From the NCBI GenBank assembly GCA_028565635.1, contig JAOXYB010082276.1, positions 1-22,946 on the forward strand: DNA of 22,946 nt. Direction: 5' to 3'. The DNA comes from Phoronis ovalis. Taxonomy: Eukaryota; Phoronida; Phoronidae. Of this stretch, positions 1 through 11,926 are shown in pieces; within the stretch, counting starts at the first letter, position 1; each line of letters starts with the position of its first letter. Both the position numbers and the translations under genes were made by a program. The notes under the pieces are model-generated. The model had not been told where the DNA came from and did no database searches. It worked only from the letters and a program-made list of their open reading frames with translations.

Positions 1-1012
1 AGCAACAGCTATCATTCTTGTTCGAAAACACCCTATATATTTTATCTATGATTCAATGGATTTATGTCCAGCGAGACGCACGTCTACACCCCCTAATTAT
101 TTTTTAAAGGAACTATCCGAGACCAGCACAGCTCAAGCTTACCGAGTAATGCTACCTTAATCGACTTGCGAATGTAATACATATATAATATATAAGAATA
201 CAAACATGAAATCTAGAAAACATGCTTCCGAAATTCCAAGGTTGCTATTTACAATCAAGAAGTACTGCCGTATACATCACTTGTATTACAAAGGAGCTAT
301 GTAAATCCCCGGGTGTGAATCTTTGCTTTGTACACAAAGGCGGCAATATACCACGAAGTATAATATGTTTATTTTCTGAAGACACAAGACCAAATAAAAA
401 TAATCAAAACATGGTTCATCGCTAAAATATTCAGGTACGTGTTCATTTCTAAGACTGTCAAGTAAAGGACAGACTAAAAAAAGTGATATTTATCTTCTGG
501 AACATTACATGCATTATATAAGGGTAAAATGTTCATTTGCTGGGTATTTTAGATGTGAAAACATTAAAATTATGGTACTCCGGAATACCATCATTGCCAT
601 ATTCATCAATACAGTTGACCTTCATGACATATATGAACTACCATTGTTACACAAATGTTTCTTTCAAAACCAAATATTTCCTTTTTCAAGACACAATTTG
701 TTCTTTTAACATACTGAACAAGCCATGACTTAATATGTACATATTTTCAATTATCCCATTTAAATCTTTACTATTCCGTGATAACACTGATATATTCTTT
801 TCCTCGGGTTCTCGTGTACTCAGGCTATGGTGTTTTTTGGTTTTATACGCAAAATCTTTTAGTTACAATAGTCCCACAGATTTAATACATAAGCCCTGAC
901 ATTTAAATACAATGTATCATGCCTGCATATGCTTTGTCCTGTTTATTTAAGCATTTTAAAACTTTCTCACCTTCGCTCTCTTTATTATAAAAAATATTCT
1001 GGATATGTATTT
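1..1012. other. No supported gene
   Basis: AT-rich sequence. Short plus-strand frames (222-425, 509-709, 537-728) overlap each other, show no domain or good start context, and are treated as chance. Confidence 0.5.
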
Positions 1013-1194
1013 CAATTACAATTATATTCTAGTATAAACTCCACGTAGAAAAAACCCAGTTTTTTATTCCTAAATTTGATACTTTATCGAAAATACATAA
1101 AATTATCAGTGTTTTTTAACTCTATAATAATAAAAAGCAATAACAACAGAAATGTTAAAAAGACATGTTTACAACTGAACGGGTTCTGCAATTA

Positions 1195-1425
1195 TCTTCC
1201 CTGGTTGCGGCCTGGCGAGTGACGACGGAAACCCGCGAAATTATGCAGTATGAAATTGCTTGAGATAAGTCTATTGTTTATAATATTTAGGGTAGCGCAC
1301 AACAGTATAAAGTATCATCCAACACAATGTATAAAAGGTTTCAAATATTTTTTTAAAATCCTATACGCTGAGCGTTGATTTCTCTCTCGATCCACTTGCA
1401 GCCCTGCATCACACATACATGTCCC
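1195..1425. other. Left-copy segment that differs from the right copy (5' region)
   Basis: Between two blocks that match the right copy, this stretch (including 'ggcctggcgagtgacgacgg') and its counterpart 16235-16465 (including 'cacttgagggcgctacag') show no convincing alignment. It lies ~650-880 bp upstream of exon 1, so it could include diverged promoter sequence. Confidence 0.5.
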
Positions 1426-2077
1426 CTCCTCCACAACCGAAAAGATTTTTTGTGCAACACTGATAAAGTGAGTATACAGAAAAGTGTAATTGCTTTGTCT
1501 ATTATGCCAGCAACTGCTTGCTTCTTCATTCCCTGTTCTTTCCTAAAGACCAGTTACATACTAAATGTGTGCATACGTTATGTGAATAAATTTAAATTAA
1601 TAACATAATTAATACTTTAATTAGATCATACTGGAAACGATCATTCTAAAGTTATCGAGCCACTTTAAGTTATGACATTTGAACTGGTATAAACAACATT
1701 TCCAATAATAAATATGAATCTATCTATAATTACGTTAATAGCTTGGCAACTATTCAATTTTGAACAAAATAATTGGGATTCATAAACTAACTTGTCCCTG
1801 TAAAACCTGCATGGCTTATCAAAAAAAGAATTAATTAGTTTTAATTATCATTGTCACTCTATTGAAATTACACAGAAATTCTTACACACTTCACGGCGGT
1901 CATAAACTGCTATGCACAAAGTCTTCTTCGACATTAAACAATATTATATATGTTATAGACTAAACATAGTTATTATCAAAATTGTTTTTTTAATTACGTA
2001 TTAAGTCTAGTTAAGTTTAACTTTAAAAGATATACATTTCGTTTGTCTGGAACGGCTGCGGTAAAGGGATAGCTGCC

Positions 2078-4865
2078 ATGGAACTAGAGAATGATATGGG
2101 ACCAGGGCACATCAGGGAACCACAAGAGGACATTATGGAACTGGTAGAAGGCATTATGGAACCCGCGACCAAGATATTGTGGAACCAGCATGCAGACGAT
2201 ATTACAGAAGCTCCAGAGGACAATATGGAACCTGTAGATGATATCATGGACCCATGGCCAGAGAACACCTCCTTATATATGATCCAGGAGTATGTTTCAA
2301 GTTTCATTTAGAATTACATTTTCGTTAAAAGAATTTAATTATAATATAAATTATATCTAACAAAAACAAAAGTATATTTAAAGCATTACCAACAGGTTGG
2401 AAATTAATATTAGAACACCTATTTCAAACAATTTTCAACATTTGTAATTTGTACCTGTACACCGAAAGTGATATGACGTAATCAAGCATGGCTTGCAAAG
2501 CAACTTGCTTATTATATAGCAAAATATTAAAAAACAAGCATATTTTTAAATTTTTAGAATAAATAATGAGAAAGAAAAAAAAAGTAATTTTTCATAATCC
2601 TTATATGAGCACTTTTCCAAAAATGTATATGTTTATTAGTCTATCATAGCTTTTCAATTACATACCCAAAATAATCAAAAAAGGACAATGTGTGAAAAAT
2701 TTGTCTGAACGAGACTATCAACTTACCTTAAAAGAATTTTTAATAAATATCATACATGCACCTTATTCCACTTTTAGGCATAATGTAAATTAAATTACAT
2801 TAAATTAAATTAATAATAATTAAACATCAGAACATTTAATTATTATATTTGCTTAACATGGCTCAGATTATGAGACACATAAACTCGTTCAGTTTTTAAT
2901 CGATCTTTTGGAAAGCATAACCCGTTTGCCAAAGTTAAAATGATTAGATCAGACCATGTATCATTACCAGTAATTCGTTCATTCATTAAAGCCTTTTTGT
3001 CTATACTGAATTCTCTTTTCGATCAGTTTTCGTTACGCATTTTAACGTTTTAAATCAAATTAAAAGTAACAAAAAAAAAAACACAAAGCATTAAATGAAA
3101 ATACAAACAAAAACAGAAGTTAAAAATTATTTAAGGGTCAAAACTTTTGAAGCTATTTTTAAATATGATTAAAATCAATCTAATCAGAGTAGTAGATTTA
3201 TATCAACACATATGTGTAATAATTCGCACTTGGAGATGGGGTATTTTTGTTTAATTAATAAATTCAAGTCCAACTAGTATGACCATGACAGCTGACCTCA
3301 AGTTCTCTTGTGTGACTCCGTCCATGTAGGTACTTAAACATGTTTACACAGTAATTATATTAAATATAAGACAATAACGCAAGGTTTGATTTAAATTTAG
3401 CACCAAGATAGCATACAGGTACCATTTATGATATTCAAAGACGAAACAAATATATTTTGGAAACTGAAAGGGTAACCGAAATAATGCTGCAAAACATCGA
3501 TTTCTTTGTAATATTAAAGTTCTACATCCGTGGGAAATAATATATGTTATTACAAAATAATACAGATATCAGCATATACTGATAGGCTATCGGTACATTT
3601 GTTATTATTAATTGCTGATATATCTTTTATATGTGAAATATTAGAAAATAGAATGCAATTTTCATTAAAATAAGTAAGATTGACGTTTCACCAACAAACA
3701 TTTAAAAAACGTGTTTATAAATTAGAAAATGTAGAATTTTTTATTCCACAATCAAGTTTTGATCATATAATCGATTTCACGTAATTGATAATAAAATATA
3801 ATAATAATGTTCTCTATTCGTTTTTGGAGGATATGACACACTGTGAAATTATAAAGCGCAAAGCCGTGCAACAATCTAAATGTTTAGCATAATATTTATT
3901 TTCAATCTTTTTTTCCAGCATTTCTTTAACCAATGTCCACATCTTAGGTTAACAATGGCTTTTGATTACTTTAGGTTGACAAAGAAGTATAGTACACAAC
4001 TTCATTTAACTGCGGTGCAGCACTGGGAGACTGTGGCAGTCGATATTCGGAAGAAGCACCTGCATTATCAACAGTGACAGCAACATCAGAGCTTGCTGGG
4101 TTTTCTCTCGGTAACTTTCATCATAATGAAGAATTTGCACATGCTAATGTTACAGACAGCTTCGATGTGTTACCTTTTGTCAATTCTACTGACGAAAATG
4201 TTGATTTTCTGTTACCAAACGATTCTTTGTTTTGGGTAACATTTTAAATAAATAATTACAAATATTATGTATTTCCTGTCATCGCATGTATTGTATAAGG
4301 TACCATGTTAAATTTTATTTTTTGCAAAAAGTAAACTGAACATGTTATAAAACCATGAGTAAGACCTTTCTTTATACACCTGTGTAAATAATAATAACAT
4401 AAGGTCCGGGATGAGCTTTCATTGACGCGAAATTGAACTTTTACCCTGATCATGCACTGGCAAACTTAGTTCCTCATCAACTTTGCGTGGTAACAATAGA
4501 TTAGTAAGAAATACATGACTTTTAAATAAAGCAAAATTTTAAAAAATTGATACACCATGTTACAGTTGGTTAAACGACTTCTTGTTGTAGCAAAGTACAC
4601 CCCTTTTATAGGCATCACAATTATGCACTGTATGCAAGGCAACAATAACCAGCATATGCATAATGTGTGTTGTATCTGCTTCAGTGAGCTGCGCTATTTA
4701 ATTGCGAAAAAATAAGTATATGAAAGAAAGTTCTTGGACTTGCAAATGGAAAACTGATACTTTCAAAATTGGACATCTGAATAGACACATGTCTTTTGCG
4801 CTGCTTGTTGTTTTTCTGCTTCTAACATTAGTATATTAGTTATTTTCTTGTCGAAACGTTCTTCC
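2078..4865 (+). pseudogene. Duplicated, degraded copy of the class A GPCR gene
   Basis: This is the left-hand copy of the receptor gene, in the same orientation. Exon 1 spans 2078-2289 and keeps the ATG, its context and the GTATGT donor. It has a 1-base loss and a 4-base gain mid-exon, then an extra AT before the donor, so its length (212 nt) no longer gives the phase-0 splice. Exon 2 begins at 3975 after a conserved acceptor. Its sixth codon is a stop (TAG 3990-3992, where the intact copy has CAG), and more stops occur in the TM1 region (near 4245 and 4297). Sequence for late TM1 to early TM3 (about 4310-4555) does not align. Similarity resumes at ~4560 through TM3, TM4, ECL2 and TM5, then ends near 4865, so TM6, TM7 and the tail are missing. 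There is no reading frame for a receptor. A non-coding or short N-terminal transcript is still possible. Confidence 0.85.
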
Positions 4866-5366
4866 TTATTTGCAAAAATATTTTTTTAAATATAAATATT
4901 CGCAGCATTTGTGAGAGTTCCGGTTATATAATGTTTGAGGGATCATTTTCAAAGAGGCTTCATTTCGCCACGGGATAGACATGTATCTTGATAAACTCCC
5001 TATTTCATGTTTTCACGTTGAGGCAACTACTAATATATTACACTACAAATAAGGGTTAATCTGACTTTTAAAAAATAGGAAACAAAATATTGAGTAAACG
5101 TATTATACTATATTATACCTCATATCAAAAGGAAAAAATTATAAACATAACATTTGTTATTAATTTTGAACTTTTCTATTGAATGTATGCTTAGTTTACA
5201 TGTATAGTATTAGGAGGGAGACTGTAACAGCCATGCATGAGAAATATCATAGTTTATTATTTAAGCTCGAAGTTATTGTTTCCATTTACAAATAGCGATG
5301 CTTTTGTGGCTGCTAGTTTTATGGTTTCTTTATCAAGAACTAACCGGCATTGGTGCTTGCTTGAAA

Positions 5367-5405
5367 CTAGGATATATAAAACTCTTAGAGTTTTATATAT
5401 CCTAG
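5367..5405. repeat. Perfect 39-bp palindrome
   Basis: Arms ctaggatatataaaactct (5367-5385) and agagttttatatatcctag (5387-5405) are perfect reverse complements around a single T. The 7-bp direct repeat cttgaaa flanks both sides (5360-5366 and 5406-5412). The structure could extrude as a cruciform or form an RNA hairpin; the flanks suggest an insertion footprint. Confidence 0.85.
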
Positions 5406-5584
5406 CTTGAAATGATGCCACTGTAACGTACAAATTGGCCTGAAGATGATGGCCATTTAAGTAAATCGTGACAATTTAGCAGTGAATGCCACTCAGTTCA
5501 CTTAGCTTCTATATCATCCCGATCAAAGGAGAGAAGATCACCTCAGACACATATTTAAAGGCTAGGCAAACCTACAAGTGACTT

Positions 5585-5767
5585 TCATAGTTCACTTGGC
5601 ATCCTAGACTTACATAAGAATTTACTACAGGTTCTGAGTTTACTTCCGGAATTTGATGGCATGTTTATTCTATACAGTATTCCTTTTAGAAGTGCCTGCT
5701 CATAGTGCTGTATGAAGAGATTTCGCGGGTTTATTATGATTTCGCTTATGTCAGCTATATTTTCCAT
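5585..5767 (-). CDS. Possible 60-residue protein, unrecognised
   Basis: Complete small frame with a good ATG context (gacaATGGaa) and mixed composition: MENIADISEIIINPRNLF, a helical middle, and a basic, Cys-containing end. There is no signal peptide, domain or conserved neighbour. In an AT-rich region frames of this size arise by chance. Confidence 0.15.
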   Translation of the reverse strand: MENIADISEIIINPRNLFIQHYEQALLKGILYRINMPSNSGSKLRTCSKFLCKSRMPSEL

Positions 5768-8702
5768 TGTCCGATCTAGACCATGCTATATATAATGGCC
5801 ACTTCTAGTCACTGTTGTTTTTACACAGTGTGACCAGGATTGTGGTATAATCCATATTGTATAATATTGTATAATCAATACTGTAAGCTTCATGTAATGG
5901 ACGATCATTAGGTGATTTGACTATAAATTATGGAAAGCGAGAAGGGACCACCCCTATTATTACACATTTTGCATTGAATTTCTTGGTTTCGGCGGTTATT
6001 TATTAACAAGCGGGAAATAGGTTCCGTTATCTAATAAGCGGTAAATTTAACTTTAATAAACGCAGGAATATTGCCGGGGCCGATAGTTGAAACATGACTG
6101 TAACTATAGGGAGCGGCATTTATTGTCGAGGTGCCGAGGCCGAACTTCGGCATTAATCTATTGTCTTCTTTTGCCTACAAGCTTTCATTCTTTTATTATT
6201 TTTTAAATATTTTTTGCCTTTTTACTCTCTACCTCCTCGCGTTTTCGTTTTCTTGTCTCGCGCATTTTCTTTGCAAAGTATAATTTTCTTTTTTTACTCT
6301 CTGAGTTGGATTCATTTCCTTATTTTGATTTGTGTTTCTTTCGTTGTCTTGCTATAACTTTTCCTTATTTTTATAATAATACCACCTGTTCTCTTGTCTC
6401 TTTTTATCCTTCGCCTAAAAACACAAACTAAGGAACGTAGTTTATCACTTTTAAATCATACAAAAAGGCTTAATTTACGCATATTTCTGGTGCATTTATA
6501 CATATTGATAATACGAGGCACCTGCAAGTTACGTGTAATCGATATCGCCAAACGTGATTTTTTAACATTTATTCAGGGCGACTTTGAAACATAATATTTT
6601 ATCATTATAGGCCTGTATTGAAATAATTTTGCTCTTAACATACTTTGTATCAATGAAATTGTTCTTCTTGTGAAGAATAGTTAAGTATTACGCTTAAATA
6701 TTTATAACGGAACACATATTTCAAAAGCTGTCGGATCAAAAATTACAAAAAATGAATGTTTGACATTTCTTCAGTAGTGGTACTTTCATTCTTAATATTT
6801 CGCTTTCAGTAACCGCATAGCTACAAACTAACCAATATCTAAAATATGTTATAGACATTAAATAACAAATAAAAACGCAACTTTTTACTTGCTTCTTCCA
6901 TTTTCGAAATAAGACAGTATATTTTCTAGAAGCATTACCCTTTGGCACTAGAGCCAAAATACGTGATTTTGCTCGTGACACGCGCAGACTCTATCACTAC
7001 CCTGGCTTCGAGTTCTGTCCACTATTGAACGAAAACCTTTTTTGTGCAAATACGGCGACATGGTCCTAACATATTATTTATTTCCATGTACATTGATCTC
7101 GGGTGTTATGCATTACACGCCAATTTTTCGCTATTTTGCATCATTAACATACTGAAATTATTTTTTTTTGAATATGTCTTTTAGATTTTTAGACAATTTA
7201 TATCCCGTTATTTTGATATATAACACTTTGTATTAATTACTTATTAACCAGATCGCGATTGGTGGAAATGATTAAATTGAACATGGAGAATTTTTCAGTG
7301 GTGCGCGAGTATCTGACCCAACGTCTACGTGTTACAAGGGTAATAAAGACGTATTTTACTGCATTGATAAAAATAACATTTATGTTTAGGCCTATCCACA
7401 TTTGACCAGTCAGTTCACCATGTTTCGCCTGACCACCTCTGAAGACGTTCCCCATTAAATTCATCTTCACAATTTACGCACATGCAGTAGAAGGATTTCA
7501 ACTGTATCGATGTTTCCTTCGTAAGCAGTAAAATGCATGGAGGATGCCGGAGAATAATTATAACAAGAATATGAATAATTACTGTAACTTTACATTTATA
7601 AGATGATGATATTGTAGATTATATAATAACATTTTATCATTCTCATCATGAAATAAATCATAAGTATCTGCTGATAACGTTTTCTTGACGACTACCTTGA
7701 TCAGTGGCAACAAAATCTCAAAGTAGACTAGCAAAGCAGTTGTAACGCTGAAAAATACCCATTACATATGTTATAAAATGCCATAACATGTTTCTTTGAC
7801 AGTAACGGATCTAAGATTTTCCAGTAGGGGGTGGAAACAAGGCATTTGAGGACGAAATAGGGGTATATATTTGAATATTTGATGCGTTTTCCTGCAATTT
7901 TTTGCATTCTGAGACTCTTTTTTGCCATGACCCAATGTACCCTTGTTATACATTTAAGCAGAAATTAATATTGTTAAGACTAAATTAATATAAAGAAAAA
8001 AATCACAAATTCTATCTAAAAGGGACTGAGGTCAGTCTACATGCAGGGCTGCACATTCAGCTTCAGTCTGAATAACACCATACGTTAGTGCTAGGTACCT
8101 TCTCAACTAAAAAACAAAACAAAAAAGTCTGTTTCACTATTTTATATGATGTCGCAGGTGTGTGATCCCATATCACAGAGAAAAAAATCCCTTGTTTACT
8201 TTTCTAGTACTAAAGTGAAAACAACCATTTTTCACTGGTGAAAGTCAGAATTTTCTAATTATTGTTTTTTTGTTGAAAAACGTTTTTTCAATACCTCATG
8301 TTGAACGTCAACCCGAAATCATGGAGACTGTGAGCCACCTGGTGTTCGGTTGTTTGGACGTGCTTGAACCAATGTAACAGCCGTTTATGCTGAGGGGCGG
8401 TATCAAAACTTTTCTGATATGGTGAGGTACATATCATATGCAGTCATGGAAGATTCGGTTGTCAGATGCCGTCAGATCGGGTATATATGGGTTCGTGTAT
8501 ATGCCGAGCTTTTTCTTCTCTTATTTGTATTAGATTTGTATATGGTTTTATAACGAAATACATGTTTAAAGTGACATTTTATAACCTATTTCGTTGTGAT
8601 TGTCAAGCGTTAGGTATTTTTAGCATAGATGAAAAATTTAAAAACAATTAAAGTCACTTATCAGTAATGCATACAATTTAATACTATCAACATAACATTA
8701 AT

Positions 8703-8915
8703 TTATAACAGATAACAGATCGTTACTGAGTTTTGCTGAGTACTGAAACCGTCACCATCAGCAGCTTTGTCGTCTTCTCTGTCATTGTCATCTCTATTAT
8801 CGTCATCGTCAGAATCGACCTCAATATTTATAATAAATGGTTCTATCATATTCCTGTCCATTCCGTCAAACTGCCAGAAGTCATTTTCAATCTTGTATGC
8901 ACTCTCCCAATCTTT
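8703..8915 (-). CDS. Possible terminal exon with acidic Asp-rich tract
   Basis: An open frame of 70 codons plus stop on the minus strand, following an AG (ataacacag|AAAGAT) that could be a splice acceptor. It reads KDWESAYKIENDFWQFDG, then MIEPFIINIEVDS, then a run of Asp, Asn, Glu and Arg (about positions 33-50), and ends TICYLL. Varied residues with two Trp before a low-complexity acidic tract look coding rather than random. No upstream exon or start was found. The frame stays open a little further, to 8935, where the repeat array begins. Family unknown. It may be a remnant cut off by the array. Confidence 0.3.
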   Translation of the reverse strand, partial: KDWESAYKIENDFWQFDGMDRNMIEPFIINIEVDSDDDDNRDDNDREDDKAADGDGFSTQQNSVTICYLL

Positions 8916-8927
8916 CTGTGTTATAGG

Positions 8928-9290
8928 TACATCAAGTTAGCAGACAACAGATAACAGATATCTGCTAGAAAACGTCAAGTTAGCAGATAGCAGATGAAAA
9001 CGTCAAGTTAGCAGACAACTGACAGCAGATATCTGCTAGAAATCATCTACAGATGAAATCATCTGCTGGCAGAAATCATCTGCTAGAAAACATCAAGTTA
9101 GCAGAGTTAATTAAACATCAAGTTAATTAACTTTTTTTTAAATTTTATTTTTAATTAATTTTTTTTTTTTAAATTAATTTTTATCAATTTTTTTTTTTAA
9201 TATCGGCTAGAAATCATCTGCTGGCAGATGTCTGCTATAAAACATCAATTTAGCAGACAGCATATATCTGCTAGAAATCATCTGCTGGCA
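8928..9290. repeat. Degenerate interspersed repeat array (CAGATATCTGCTAG / CATCAAGTTAGCAGA units)
   Basis: Two short modules alternate in variable order: 'acatcaagttagcagac' (e.g. 8929, 8975, 9003, 9090) and 'agatatctgctagaaatcat', often self-complementary through 'cagatatctg'. A block of T- and AT-rich sequence (9130-9200) interrupts it. The period is irregular and there are no uniform spacers of unique sequence, so this is a decayed satellite and not a CRISPR. Confidence 0.7.
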
Positions 9291-10264
9291 ATTAAATTGT
9301 AGTTAAGTATAGATTATGTAAACAAATTAACAAATTACTTATGGGATGGCGGCTTATCGAGGTGACCCCTTTATTAAGACATCCCTACTTTTCTACTTTT
9401 CATTCAAAATGCTCTCAAAAATTCCGTGTTCGGAGAACAAAGCCTAGATTAGAAATGGGTCTCTTTTCTGGACAGAAATTCTACAAATAGGGTAGTCTTT
9501 GGAGTTTTTGGATCAAAATTTCCGTCTAAAAGTATAACCCGCTGAGTTCAATACATAAGATCATATTCATTCCTTTTTCCAATCCAGTACTAACTAGGCT
9601 ATAGTAAACGTAGATAAACCCTCATTGGACCTGTGCTTACCCATGGCTTTTTTCTGGATGTACCAGAAGTCATTCATTTGTTCCGTTTTTAGTAAATAAC
9701 GGTATATGAATACAGCATTATTTGTAATTCTTGTTGCCTTGTTTTATAGATGCGTTATAAAGAGTAACAGAGGAAGAATTCCAAAATTGCCAGGGTTACA
9801 TTCAAGAAGACGATACTGGGTTTGGTGTAGAAGTTGTGAATAGAATTTTTGTTTTCCAATAAACCCTGCTCATCGTCGTCGTGATGTAGAAGAATCTGTA
9901 CAGGAAGATATCATTAAAATTCACGTCTCAAATAATTACAAAACAGCCTTGTGATATATTTTTGCTAAGTTTATCCTGAGGTTATGATTGTGCTTAGTTT
10001 ATACCCCCCAGAGTCTTTTTTATCGCATTAAGCTTTCCCAATTAAACTGGAAAACGCCTTGTAATAAAGTATCATATATCGTTTGACTATTTGCACTTGG
10101 TTGAGCCATCGATCCTGCGCTCAAACAGCAACATTCGCAAAACACTACATTCTCCGTTTCCTTCACACATTGAGCCAAAAAAGCAAAAAAAATCTCATTT
10201 TCACAGTCATTTGAATTTTTATTTCAATAAGTAAATAATGATTTATTAATATTTTTACGTTATA
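9291..10264. other. Unassigned; scattered exon-like fragments
   Basis: Minus strand 9641-~9717 has an open frame (ITNNAVFIYRYLLKTEQ, then NDFWYIQ) ending at a GTAAGC donor-like site. Plus strand ~9769-9954 has two short open frames offset by one base (TEEEFQNCQGYIQEDD, then HRRRDVEESVQEDI), after a strong acceptor-like tract ending at 9750. These cannot be joined into one consistent gene. They may be decayed exons. Confidence 0.3.
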
Positions 10265-10639
10265 TTAATTAAATTTTCCAGTTTTAAATCCACTTTTAAA
10301 GTCCGGTTTTAAAAGCCAGAACTGTGGGGAGCCTGCCAAATCGGCGATGTTCCGCGCCAGGCATGTGTATTTTCCCAGGATCGTCAGGTCCGGGAACTGC
10401 GATGGAAAACAGGGAATCGAACCAGCTGATTGTCCATTTTTTGCATCGCAGATTCTTTTAGATACAACGTTTGTAGAAACCTAAGTCATTAACAACAGGT
10501 ACGTACAATAAAGATATATAAAAAAGTATTGCCTTACATCTTGATTATCAATATAATTCATCACGACTACAAATTTAAAGACATTCGTCTCTGCATCGTA
10601 ACAATAATGGTGAGCAGAGGCGTCACCTGCTGTCGCCAT
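10265..10639 (-). CDS. Possible small two-exon gene, weak Ig-like motif
   Basis: Ab initio model, not a recognised gene. Exon 1 is 10538-10639 (34 codons from ATG in context GCGATGG, ending CAAGAT|GTAAGG). The intron is 10397-10537 (141 bp), with a strong acceptor tract (ccctgttttccatcgcag). Exon 2 is 10265-10396 (43 codons plus stop); both junctions are phase 0. Exon 2 contains GKYTCLARNIA, which resembles the Tyr-x-Cys F-strand signature of Ig-like domains. The rest of such a domain, with its first Cys and Trp, is not visible in the short exon 1. It could be the end of a longer gene, a decayed exon, or chance. The 3' part of exon 2 is AT-rich and repetitive (ttaaaa repeats), so the true end may be a missed donor. 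The DNA here is GC-richer than its flanks. Confidence 0.3.
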
Positions 10640-11926
10640 CGCAAAACAAAAATATAATTAATATGTATCTGATTACAAATGGATGGTCAAATAATCGGAT
10701 GTAGAAATATTCTTTTGGTACCTCGGAAGGACCTCAACTGGAAACCACCACTAGTAAGAAAAAAAATTCTGTTTTACAGAATATTGGGAAAAAATCATTT
10801 GCCTATTGTGTATTGGAAACTATCAATTTTTGAAAAAAAAGCATAAATGGATTAGTTATCGTTTGGAATACACGTACAGGTATTTAGTAAAAATTTTCGT
10901 TTCATTTCTCCGATGCCTGAATTAAAATTGATTTTGTAATTGTTAGTTTTGCATCACACTCTCGATCATTACAATTTGCACGGTTTGTTTATTTACTTCA
11001 TTACTACAATACCTTTTCCGCACAGAAACTCTCACTGTACTGCGAAACGTATCCCATAAATAGTAACATTTATACGTAATGTACAGCTAATGTTTCGTAA
11101 CACGGGACGGATAATTATTTGACAATGAGCGGATACCTTGGACGATGATCTAGACACTCAAATGGTTAATTACCCAAACTTTGTGTTTTCTTTGTTTTTG
11201 TATAATTTGCATACCAAGTAATGTATAAAATGTTTAAATGCTTAATATGGCTCCGCTTGATGTATAAACAAAGAAAAATTATATCATGTTTTGTTCCTGA
11301 TTTATACGCAACGAAAACATTTTTTTTCGCAATTGACTTTAAAGTATCAGAAAATAACCATTTTTCGAATATAGTCGTCTCCTCACATAATTGATACAGA
11401 AGAACTAATGTTATACCTCTAAAATTCTTAAGAATGTCTAGCTTTATCGCTCATGTATAATTTCTATTTCGTAGTAGAGAATGTAAAGGAGTTCACTTAT
11501 TGAGAGCCTTGCAGTTGCTGTCTATGAATGTATCATTTAAAAAAAACACTAAAATATTGATCATCTTGTTATTAATTAATAAAAAAAATCAGCTTAGTCA
11601 AAAAGTGTATTATCAGATACATGTTTATTTAGTTGCAGTAACACTGACATATATTTGTTTATATCTCTAATTCCCATTTTTACAATAGACTGTTATACTC
11701 ACATTAAAATATAAATACAATTATACTGTTGGTACTATCTTCAAACATGGTAGTACAAAAGCATGACTCAGTAGATACATTTTCTTTTGCATATCAAATA
11801 AACTAAACGATATAAGTATGTAACCTAGGAGAGAAACAGATAACCTGTTGTTACTGTATATGTATAAATCATATAACATGCATGTAGTATATCTATTAAA
11901 TAATGTCTGATCTTATTATATAACTG
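10640..11926. other. No supported gene
   Basis: AT-rich intergenic DNA between the two minus-strand gene candidates. An AATAAA on the minus strand (11624-11629) could serve the 11927-12712 gene. Nothing else is seen. Confidence 0.5.

Larger units (their letters stand above)
1014..4865 (+). repeat. Left copy of a segmental duplication
   Basis: Direct duplicate of ~16035-21500, about 15 kb apart and carrying the receptor pseudogene. Similarity starts at 'attacaattatattct' near 1015/16035 and covers ~200 bp. It is lost over ~1195-1425, then resumes through the 5' region, exon 1, intron and exon 2. Identity looks high by eye outside the gaps; I did not compute it. Confidence 0.85.
4866..8702. 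other. Mostly unassigned intergenic DNA
   Basis: Contains the 39-bp palindrome (5367-5405) and a weak 60-codon frame (5585-5767, minus). There is a GC-richer patch at ~6065-6155 with a small hairpin (tgccgagg...cttcggca), then a T/C-rich run (6175-6400). Moderately GC-rich sequence at 8300-8500 has open frames on both strands (8379-8561 plus; a 53-codon ATG frame on minus from ~8442 to ~8288); neither can be preferred. Minus-strand frames at 6736-6981, 7237-7470 and 7728-7928 have no recognisable features. Confidence 0.4.

Noticed and set aside
2023-2307. 94-codon minus-strand frame
   Set aside because: Antisense shadow of the duplicated acidic exon 1.
3880-4077. 65-codon plus-strand frame at the start of the pseudogene exon 2
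   Set aside because: It runs across the acceptor in a frame different from the receptor's, so it is a by-product of the intron-exon boundary.
8928-9290. CRISPR-like array of short repeats
   Set aside because: Repeat units vary in length and order, spacers are not unique or uniform, and the surrounding genome is animal-like. It is a degenerate satellite.
10405-10445. tRNA gene on the minus strand (GGTTCGATTCC)
   Set aside because: The flanking bases do not form a T stem and no acceptor or anticodon arm is visible; only the B-box-like string is present.
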